From positions 1 through 8,426 of the forward strand of contig JAOAEQ010000040.1 of the NCBI GenBank assembly GCA_026416715.1: a DNA stretch of 8,426 nt, in the 5' to 3' direction. The DNA is from a bacterium. GTDB lineage: Bacteria; UBP4; UBA4092; JAOAEQ01. Within the stretch, counting starts at the first letter, position 1; every line of letters starts with the position of its first letter. Under the pieces are notes generated by a model. That model saw nothing but the letters and a program-made list of their open reading frames with translations. It ran no database searches and had not been told where the DNA came from. A program made the translations under genes and the position numbers. This document shows, piece after piece, positions 1-5,323 of this stretch.

Positions 1-1029
1 CAGGCTATTGCACGAGTGAATAGACCTTACGAGGATGAAGAAGGAAGAAAGAAACCCTGCGGTTTTGTTCTTGATTTTGTCGGAATTTTTGACAAGCTTG
101 AGAAAGCCCTGTCGTTCGATTCAGTTGATATTGCAGGCGTGATACAAGATATTGCAGCGTTGAAACATGCGTTTGCCGAAAAAATGCAACAGGCAAGAGA
201 TAACTATTTGAGTCTGATAAAAGGCTTAACAGCTGATAAGGCAGTGGAGAAAGTTTTAGAGTTTTTTATTGAGGAAAGTAAAAGACAGGATTATTACCTC
301 TTCTTCCGTGAACTACAGGACTTATACGAGATACTTTCACCGGATGCTTTTTTGCGAGAATATCTAGATGATTTTGAGACTTTAGCAAGAATGTATAGAA
401 TTCTCAGGGAAGCGTATGAGACCAAAATCCCTCTGAATAGAGATTTTGCAAGGAAAACTGCTACACTCATAGCTGACCATACCAAAGTAGGAGTCATAAA
501 ACCTGCTCTGGAAATATATGAGATAAACGAAAATACTCTATCACTTATTGAGAAGAGTAGAGTGTCTGATACAGAGAAAATATTTAATATTATAAAAAGC
601 ATTGAGTATGTCTTGAATAGTAAAGGAAAAACCTCACCCTATCTTATATCAATAGCAGAAAAGGCAGAAGTAATCTTAAAAATGTATAAAGAAAGACAGA
701 AGACTACCGAGGAGACATTAGAAGAATTGAAGAAACTTATAGTGGAGATACACTCTGCCCAGGAAGAACAGGGTAAAAAAGGAATGTCTCCTGAAGTATT
801 TACAGTGTATTGGATATTAAAACAGAAATCCATTCCTAAACCAGAAGAACTTGCGAATGAAATAAAAACAGTGTTTGCGAGGTATCCCTATTGGAAAACA
901 AGCGAAACACAAGAGAAGGAGGTAAGGCAAGAATTTTATGCCTTGATAATGAAGGAAGGGTTTAAAAATTTAGAAATGTTAAGCCAAATAATAGAAGATA
1001 TGATAAAAAAACTCAAAGGGATAAGCTAA
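1..1029 (+). CDS. hsdR: Type I restriction endonuclease subunit R, C-terminal part (5' end outside window)
   Basis: This is the C-terminal third of the motor and nuclease subunit of a type I restriction-modification complex, which translocates DNA using ATP and cleaves unmethylated DNA. The frame is open from base 1, so the gene enters from the left. The GTG at 16 is an internal Val codon, not a start. The first residues read QAIARVNRPY, which is helicase motif VI of the HsdR superfamily 2 motor, followed by GFVLDFVGIFDKL, the usual HsdR continuation. The remaining roughly 310 residues are helical and charged and match the C-terminal assembly domain of HindI/EcoEI-like HsdR proteins (T1RH-like/DUF3387 type; family assignment from memory). 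The nuclease domain and helicase motifs I-V lie upstream and cannot be checked. The stop TAA shares its last base with the next start codon, so the pair is translationally coupled. Arginine is mostly AGA/AGG, unlike the genes right of 1667. The family call is firm. Confidence 0.9.
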   Translation, partial: QAIARVNRPYEDEEGRKKPCGFVLDFVGIFDKLEKALSFDSVDIAGVIQDIAALKHAFAEKMQQARDNYLSLIKGLTADKAVEKVLEFFIEESKRQDYYLFFRELQDLYEILSPDAFLREYLDDFETLARMYRILREAYETKIPLNRDFARKTATLIADHTKVGVIKPALEIYEINENTLSLIEKSRVSDTEKIFNIIKSIEYVLNSKGKTSPYLISIAEKAEVILKMYKERQKTTEETLEELKKLIVEIHSAQEEQGKKGMSPEVFTVYWILKQKSIPKPEELANEIKTVFARYPYWKTSETQEKEVRQEFYALIMKEGFKNLEMLSQIIEDMIKKLKGIS

Positions 1030-1307
1030 TGATGATTTCACCTGAAGTATTTAAGAATGAAGTAAAAACAATTGCAAAGGAAATAGGGCTACTTCCCAAA
1101 GTAATCCATATCAGAAAAATGAAGAGAAAACTTGCCAGTTGTTCAAGCAAAGGTAGACTAACATTCAGCACAGGGATTTTAGAAGAATCAAAAGAAGTGC
1201 GGTATAAAATAATAATTCATGAACTTCTTCATCTGAGATATCCTAATCACGGAAAACTATTCAAATTATTGTTGAAAGATTACGAAAAGAAGTTGTATAG
1301 GAGATAA
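1029..1307 (+). CDS. Small YgjP/DUF45-like zinc metallopeptidase next to hsdR
   Basis: This 92-residue protein is a predicted zinc-dependent metallopeptidase of the YgjP/SprT-like (M48-related, DUF45) group. The active-site motif is HELLH at residues 64-68, with a third histidine ligand at H74 in PNHGKLF, matching the family's HExxH-x5-H spacing. The upstream segment around residues 29-50 (RKMKRKLASCSS, then GRLTFSTGIL) matches the conserved strand region; the Trp commonly found in that block is Leu here. It is about half the length of a full YgjP protein but holds all the metal ligands, as is typical of the short forms. The start overlaps the hsdR stop (TAATG), and AAAGGG lies 8 bases upstream as a ribosome binding site; the second ATG at 1032 is an alternative start. 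Short DUF45 proteins are recurrent companions of type I restriction genes, but their substrate is unknown. No signal peptide is visible, so it probably acts in the cytoplasm. Confidence 0.85.
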   Translation: MMISPEVFKNEVKTIAKEIGLLPKVIHIRKMKRKLASCSSKGRLTFSTGILEESKEVRYKIIIHELLHLRYPNHGKLFKLLLKDYEKKLYRR

Positions 1308-1666
1308 TTAAATTTTCATTGTAAACGAACATTATAATGAGAAAAAAGCAGCGGGTAGAAGAGAGCTAGATAATGAATATAACAGAATCTCGCGAGAAGA
1401 ATTTGAAAGAATAAATGACCTGATTTGCGCAAGCTGGTAGTTTTGCTATGAACAATCAGAGAATAAAAAATAAAATAGTTAGCTAATCATTCCTAGCTAC
1501 CCGAGATACTTTCCGAAACCGAGAAAATAGATTACTTTCACCATACAACTGTTGAAACCCTCGGCGTAGCATAGCTGAATCTTTAGAGAATTACAGAATT
1601 TTGCTAAGAAACAATAGATACTCGCACGAATTGGTAGTGGGAGAAATCACGTTCAAATCTACGATG
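1308..1666. other. Intergenic stretch between restriction block and methionine gene, with a possible gene remnant
   Basis: No intact gene is seen on either strand. After the metallopeptidase stop, the plus strand stays open in frame 1 from 1312 to the TAG at 1438-1440, giving 42 codons without an ATG. The predicted peptide is charged and protein-like (it includes NEYNRISREEFERINDLI), which suggests an eroded coding fragment. I do not recognise its family. A shorter open run at about 1497-1572 in another frame (containing SETEKIDYFHHTTVETLG) also looks protein-like but is closed by stops on both sides. Both fit decay at the edge of an acquired island, but chance cannot be excluded. Confidence 0.3.
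1462..1499 (-). terminator. Possible weak terminator of the leftward operon
   Basis: Two copies of the self-complementary hexamer TAGCTA (1480-1485 and 1494-1499) can pair as a 6-base stem with an 8-base loop. On the minus strand the stem is followed by a T-rich run (plus-strand positions about 1462-1477). The geometry suits transcription coming from the methionine gene, whose stop is about 170 bases upstream. The stem is AT-rich and weak, so this is tentative. Confidence 0.3.
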
Positions 1667-3499
1667 CTATAAAACCTGCAGTACTTCTAAAGCGATTTCG
1701 TATTTATTAAACGGTGGCATGAGATAAGCGCCAGCGACCATAGATTTCGCTTCAAGTAACGCTTCTTGCGCAATTTTGATACCTTCATTCGGTGCATTAT
1801 CTCCTGCGAGTCGAATCCGTTCTCTAATCTTATCAGGAATACTCATTCCTGGCACCTCATTATGCAGGAATTCTGCATGTTTATAACTCCGAAGTGGAAG
1901 AATACCGACTAGAATCGGTATCTTAAGATGGTCAATTCGTTTCAGGAAATTTTCAAACATTTTGATTTCATATACCGGTTGCGTTAACGCAAATTCTGCT
2001 CCGGCGTTAACTTTCTTTTCAAATCGTTCAATTTCTTTTTCCAAATCCGGCGCACCAGGATTAGCGCCAACTCCAATCAGAAACTTGGTCGCAGGGATAA
2101 TGTTATTTCCTGCTAAATCCTGCCCTTGGTTCAAGAGTCGAATGATTTGAACTAGTCCGATTGAATCAACATCATACACTGCAGTTGCGTTCGGATAATC
2201 GCCGAGTTTAGGCGGGTCACCAGTTACCGCTAGGATGTTATGGAGACCAAGCGCAAAAGCGCCGATTAAATCAGATTGTAAACCAAGCAGATTCCTATCG
2301 CGAGTTGTAACATGCACAATCGTTTCAATCCCGACTTGCTCTTGGATTAAGCGACATAGTGATATTGGATTCATTCGTGCCATCGCACGTGGACTATCCG
2401 CAACATTAATCGCATCTATTCCAGCTTGATATAGCGCGTTCGCTCCGTCAATAACCTTTTTCGGGTCGGTTCCTCGGGGTGGGTCAAGTTCAACACTGAT
2501 AACAAATTTCTTCCCGAGTTTCTTACCGAACGCTGATTTTTCCTCCGGTTTTGCTGGGATAACCACTGGTTTTGCCGCTTCCGCAATCGGCGTTGCGGTT
2601 ATCGGAATCGGTTTTGCTTTCGGCGGATGGAGCATTTTCACCATCGCTTTAACAGCGCGGATATGGTCTGGGGTGGTTCCACAACATCCGCCAACTATGC
2701 TAACGCCAAGCGTAACATATCGTCGTGCGTATTCCGCTAAATATTCCGGCGACGCTAGATAGAGAAACCGTCCATCAATCATTTGCGGTTGACCCGCATT
2801 CGGTTGTGCGGATAGTTTCCCTCGTCGGACTTTCGCCATTCGTTCGATGACGTCGAGAACCGGTTGCGGGCCAGCACTGCAATTTACCCCTACTACCGCT
2901 ACTGCGAGCGATTCAAGTTCCGTAACTACTTCTTCCGGCGAAAAACCTGCGGCAGTAACTCCTTCTTCAGTAAATGCCATTTGCGCGATTATCGGCAGTG
3001 AACAAACTTCTTTTGCCGATAGCACTGCAAGTTTTATTTCGAATAAATCAGCAAATGTTTCAAGAATAATAATATCCGCACCAGATTGCGCTAACGCCGT
3101 AATCTGCTCTTGAAACGCAGATTTTGCTTCCTGAATCGAGATGGGACCCCGTGGTTCAACAAATTTCCCTAACGGACCGACTGATCCAGCAACAAACGCT
3201 GTATCACCCGCAATCTCTTTGGCTAATTTTACGCCTGCCTGATTGATTTCAGCGACTTTATGTTCTAAACCGAACGCAGCAAGTTTGTAACGATTTGCGC
3301 CGAATGTATTAGTTTCAAGTATCTCGGCGCCGGCATCAAGATAGTCACGATGGATACGTTGGACTAACTCTGGCGCTGATAAATTCAGTTCATCGAAGTT
3401 CCGATTAATATAAATCCCTTTAGCATAGAGCATTGTTCCCATCGCTCCATCGCAAACCAGAACTCCTTCTTCTAACGCATCTAAAAACGATTTTTGCAC
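1667..3499 (-). CDS. yitJ: Bifunctional homocysteine S-methyltransferase / 5,10-methylenetetrahydrofolate reductase (YitJ type)
   Basis: This 610-residue fusion links folate one-carbon reduction to methionine synthesis; its length matches Bacillus YitJ. The homocysteine methyltransferase domain spans about residues 1-290. It begins with DGAMGTML (17-24) and carries the zinc-binding cysteines C207 (GVNCSAGP) and C272/C273 (GGCCGTTPDH). A proline-, alanine- and lysine-rich linker covers about 291-325. The MetF-like FAD domain spans about 330-610, with E337 (SVELDPPRG), D428 (VTGDPP) and Q507 (LTQPVY) at positions equivalent to the E. coli MetF residues E28, D120 and Q183, and a conserved MPPFNKYEIALEVL end. 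There is no cobalamin-binding or activation domain, so the methyl donor for the first domain must come from a partner or from S-methylmethionine; this is unresolved. The start is GTG at 3499, with an AAAGGA ribosome binding site about 9 bases upstream. It has its own long leader and is probably transcribed separately from the ferritin-like genes. Confidence 0.93.
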   Translation of the reverse strand: MQKSFLDALEEGVLVCDGAMGTMLYAKGIYINRNFDELNLSAPELVQRIHRDYLDAGAEILETNTFGANRYKLAAFGLEHKVAEINQAGVKLAKEIAGDTAFVAGSVGPLGKFVEPRGPISIQEAKSAFQEQITALAQSGADIIILETFADLFEIKLAVLSAKEVCSLPIIAQMAFTEEGVTAAGFSPEEVVTELESLAVAVVGVNCSAGPQPVLDVIERMAKVRRGKLSAQPNAGQPQMIDGRFLYLASPEYLAEYARRYVTLGVSIVGGCCGTTPDHIRAVKAMVKMLHPPKAKPIPITATPIAEAAKPVVIPAKPEEKSAFGKKLGKKFVISVELDPPRGTDPKKVIDGANALYQAGIDAINVADSPRAMARMNPISLCRLIQEQVGIETIVHVTTRDRNLLGLQSDLIGAFALGLHNILAVTGDPPKLGDYPNATAVYDVDSIGLVQIIRLLNQGQDLAGNNIIPATKFLIGVGANPGAPDLEKEIERFEKKVNAGAEFALTQPVYEIKMFENFLKRIDHLKIPILVGILPLRSYKHAEFLHNEVPGMSIPDKIRERIRLAGDNAPNEGIKIAQEALLEAKSMVAGAYLMPPFNKYEIALEVLQVL

Positions 3500-3717
3500 G
3501 GTATTATTCCTTTTGTTGTTATTAATATTTGAGTGTACTTATGCGCAAAAAAAAAAGTGTTACCTATCCAGAATAATTTCGACTATGCTTGACTTCGAGG
3601 TTAATAGCCCTTAAGGTTTGAACGATGATTAAGGCGAAAACCTTATCTCCCCAAGACTAAAGTAGGGGCAAAGGATTCGAAAGAGCTTTGATACTAATCA
3701 TTTTGCCGATAGCATCT
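3500..3717 (-). promoter_or_regulatory. 218-base leader of the methionine gene with inverted repeats and a T10 tract
   Basis: This gap precedes the homocysteine methyltransferase/MTHFR gene and follows the stop of a ferritin-like gene. It contains an 8-base perfect inverted repeat (3612-3619 with 3638-3645, 18-base loop), a competing 4-base stem (3631-3634 with 3641-3644), a CCCC/GGGG pair (3649-3652 with 3665-3668) and a longer-range GGCAAA/TTTGCC pair (3667-3672 with 3702-3707). On the minus strand a run of ten T lies at 3547-3556, about 50 bases before the GTG start, but no strong hairpin sits directly before it. YitJ-type genes in Firmicutes can be under S-box (SAM-I) control. I looked for the SAM-I core, the cobalamin box GCCACTG and the tetrahydrofolate motif and found none. 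It may be a terminator plus promoter, an attenuator or an undescribed leader RNA. No convincing -35/-10 pair was found. Confidence 0.35.
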
Positions 3718-4254
3718 TTATCCGCCATCGTAACTATGTTTTTCTTCTTTAGCAAACCAAAGTGCCGGATCTTTTAAATACTCATAGGTATTTTCTAATA
3801 ATTCCCAATGCCGATTCTCTTCTTCTTTCAGGAAAGCGTAGAATTTTTTCCCGATTGGGTCAAGGGTATCCTGTTCAGCCTTTGCATAAAATGTATACCC
3901 TTCACGTTCAATTTCCATCGCAGTTTGTAACGCTTGCAAATCGTCTGAATTCAAATCAAGTTTTCTGGTTAGTTCTGCTTTTTTAATCTGGAAAATTGTC
4001 TGTTTCGTTTTATCATATTTCTTAGGCAGAAGCTTTTTAACTTCCTTCCAGTTTTTCGCTTCGGTAAAAGTAACATACGCTTTTTTTACCATATCAATAT
4101 GTCCAAGTTCTTCTTTGATCAGCGATTTGAAGGTTGCTTTTCCTAACGGATTCGTTGCTTTTTTCGCTGTTTCTTGATAGAACGCGGCACTATCCAATTC
4201 GAGTTTCAACGCAAAATGTAATGCATCAAGCACTTCTTTAGTCGGTTGTATCAT
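3718..4254 (-). CDS. Rubrerythrin-like ferritin-family diiron protein without rubredoxin domain
   Basis: This 178-residue four-helix-bundle protein is related to rubrerythrin, a class that typically binds a diiron centre and reduces peroxide or handles iron in the cytoplasm of anaerobes. It shows two helix-pair halves with matching ligands: E19 (LKLELDSAAFY) with E49/H52 in KEELGH, and E116 (EIEREGYTFY) with E146/H149 in EEENRH. The spacing of 30 residues between ligands is the same in both halves. The C-terminus carries YLKDPALWF, a common tail of ferritin-like family proteins, after which there is no CxxC rubredoxin module, so any electron donor must be separate. A strong AAGGAG ribosome binding site lies 10 bases before ATG. 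It follows a second ferritin-like gene after 19 bases and is almost certainly cotranscribed with it. Peroxidase activity is inferred from the family; the precise function is open. Confidence 0.85.
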   Translation of the reverse strand: MIQPTKEVLDALHFALKLELDSAAFYQETAKKATNPLGKATFKSLIKEELGHIDMVKKAYVTFTEAKNWKEVKKLLPKKYDKTKQTIFQIKKAELTRKLDLNSDDLQALQTAMEIEREGYTFYAKAEQDTLDPIGKKFYAFLKEEENRHWELLENTYEYLKDPALWFAKEEKHSYDGG

Positions 4255-4273
4255 ACCTAATTATCTCCTTCGT

Positions 4274-4744
4274 TTAAGATTTATGTTCCAGCTTATATTT
4301 TGATAGCAGCTGGATATGTTTTTCATTCATCGTTTCCAAGGTTTGTAAAATATTCCGTAATTCCGGGATTTCAATTTTGAGTGAATGACGTAACAAATGT
4401 TCGTTATATCCAACTTCCAGCGTTAATGCGAGTTCAATTGCTTGCTGATGCGTGTAAGGTGCATCATTCAATCGTGACCGAGTTGTGCGGATTTCCTGTA
4501 ACGTCTTGTTGAGTTTATCACGGTTAATAAACTGGACAAACTTCAATTCAGCAATTGCCGAAATAATCTGATTCTGGCTTTCGAGAAATGAAGCATGGTC
4601 GATTTCTTCCATAGCGATATTCTGCCAGAATGAATGCTGGTCTGGGTCTAGTTGGAAGAGCATAGCAAAATCAAAATATAATCGCGCCATTTCTCGTTCA
4701 ATTTGAATTAATAAATCCAAAATTTCTAACGATTCGTTATCCAT
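4274..4744 (-). CDS. Divergent ferritin-like protein with one intact metal half-site
   Basis: This 156-residue, all-helical protein belongs to the ferritin-like/rubrerythrin superfamily and is a distant partner of the next gene in the operon. The first half has the expected ligands: E16 or E18 in IEREMARLYF and E47/H50 in MEEIDHASFL. The second half keeps E110 (ALTLEVGYNEH) and H143, but the position three residues before H143, normally the ligand Glu of ExxH, is Asn140 (MNEKHIQLL). The second half-site may therefore bind metal weakly, or the protein may have a structural or regulatory role. It lacks a rubredoxin domain, a signal peptide and membrane segments. ATG at 4744 is the chosen start; no Shine-Dalgarno motif is visible. 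A promoter with TTGCAC and TATACT lies 29 bases upstream, so this is the first gene of a two-gene unit. The fold is well supported; the catalytic role is not. Confidence 0.72.
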   Translation of the reverse strand: MDNESLEILDLLIQIEREMARLYFDFAMLFQLDPDQHSFWQNIAMEEIDHASFLESQNQIISAIAELKFVQFINRDKLNKTLQEIRTTRSRLNDAPYTHQQAIELALTLEVGYNEHLLRHSLKIEIPELRNILQTLETMNEKHIQLLSKYKLEHKS

Positions 4745-4773
4745 AAGAATAAGAAAACCCGTTTTGTTAATTC

Positions 4774-4803
4774 AGTATACCTAAGAATAGCTGGAAAGTG
4801 CAA
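4774..4803 (-). promoter_or_regulatory. Sigma70-type promoter for the ferritin-like gene pair
   Basis: On the minus strand, TTGCAC (4798-4803) is separated by 18 bases from TATACT (4774-4779). That is five of six matches to each consensus hexamer apart from minor changes, with acceptable spacing. It lies in the 60-base gap between the membrane-protein stop (4805) and the ferritin-like start (4744), giving a leader of about 20-25 bases. No operator-like palindrome (PerR or Fur type) is evident next to it. Confidence 0.6.
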
Positions 4804-4804
4804 C

Positions 4805-5287
4805 TTATTTTGAGAGAGAAAGCGAATTACAGAGTGATTGAAAAAATTGGAACATAATCTGTTTAACAAAGATATATCCAAGCAGCATTGATAACATAAC
4901 GAGAAGATACAATGTACCTAATGCGCGGATAATCTCGGTAATGGATGAACCAAGGATACTATACGCGAGCAGGGTTAATGCACCGCAAAGAATGATTGGA
5001 AATAGAATCAGAAACCGTTGAATATTTTTGATATTAAATTGAATGGAAATATTTAGTACTCTTCGCTCGGGAGTTTCCGATGCCGGACTGATTGTAATAT
5101 ATCCGTCAGAAACCCAGGCGATAGGATGGGTTGCTTTGAGGAAACTACCGGTATATTTGAATCGGAGCGAAGTTTCAGTTTGTTCGATAATTTTTACATT
5201 CAAACCGCTCAGGTAATCAGCAAAATATTGGATAACCTGTTCTTGAGCAGTTAGAATCTTATAGGTTCGCTTGTAATGGTACTTCAT
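4805..5287 (-). CDS. Small membrane protein of unknown function with a cytoplasmic-type N-terminal domain
   Basis: I do not recognise this 160-residue protein. Residues 1-90 are a soluble, strand-rich domain (for example SLRFKYTGSF, WVSDGYITISP and RRVLNISIQF). Two hydrophobic segments follow, at about 91-113 and 119-143, forming a helical hairpin, then a short amphipathic tail ending in SLSLSK. There is no signal peptide, so the N-terminus is probably cytoplasmic. The gene sits 36 bases after the kinase and shares its orientation, so it is probably cotranscribed with the kinase and ligase. The start is ATG at 5287; no clear Shine-Dalgarno is present and the space before it is filled by a short tandem repeat. 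No catalytic motif is seen. It could be a membrane-anchored regulator or a cell-envelope protein, but no function is assigned. Confidence 0.7.
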   Translation of the reverse strand: MKYHYKRTYKILTAQEQVIQYFADYLSGLNVKIIEQTETSLRFKYTGSFLKATHPIAWVSDGYITISPASETPERRVLNISIQFNIKNIQRFLILFPIILCGALTLLAYSILGSSITEIIRALGTLYLLVMLSMLLGYIFVKQIMFQFFQSLCNSLSLSK

Positions 5288-5294
5288 TTAGAAA

Positions 5295-5315
5295 AGTATG
5301 GGAGTATGGGAGTAT
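5295..5315. repeat. Short tandem repeat of the octamer AGTATGGG
   Basis: Two full copies (5295-5302 and 5303-5310) and a five-base partial copy (5311-5315) stand end to end in the 36-base gap between the kinase stop and the membrane-protein start. The repeat occupies the place where a ribosome binding site for the membrane protein would lie. On the mRNA strand it reads ATACTCCC, which is not a Shine-Dalgarno sequence. Confidence 0.8.
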
Positions 5316-5323
5316 CGGTGTTT

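Noticed and set aside
790-1053. 13-base direct repeat CCTGAAGTATTTA at 790-802 and 1041-1053, both encoding PEVF
   Set aside because: It is short, lies inside two coding genes in the same frame and has no mobile-element structure; most likely coincidence.
1622-1662. tRNA-like pieces: a D-loop-like TTGGTAG and a T-loop-like GTTCAAATC
   Set aside because: The distance between them is too short for an anticodon arm, the flanking bases do not form T or acceptor stems, and no 5' acceptor half exists.
1962-3113. Plus-strand open frames opposite the methionine gene (62-88 codons)
   Set aside because: They are shadows of a well-conserved minus-strand enzyme and show no motif or ribosome binding site.
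3584-3616. Plus-strand TTGACT followed 17 bases later by TAAGGT as a promoter
   Set aside because: The -10 is poor and the transcript would run antisense into the ferritin-like genes with no coding sequence downstream.
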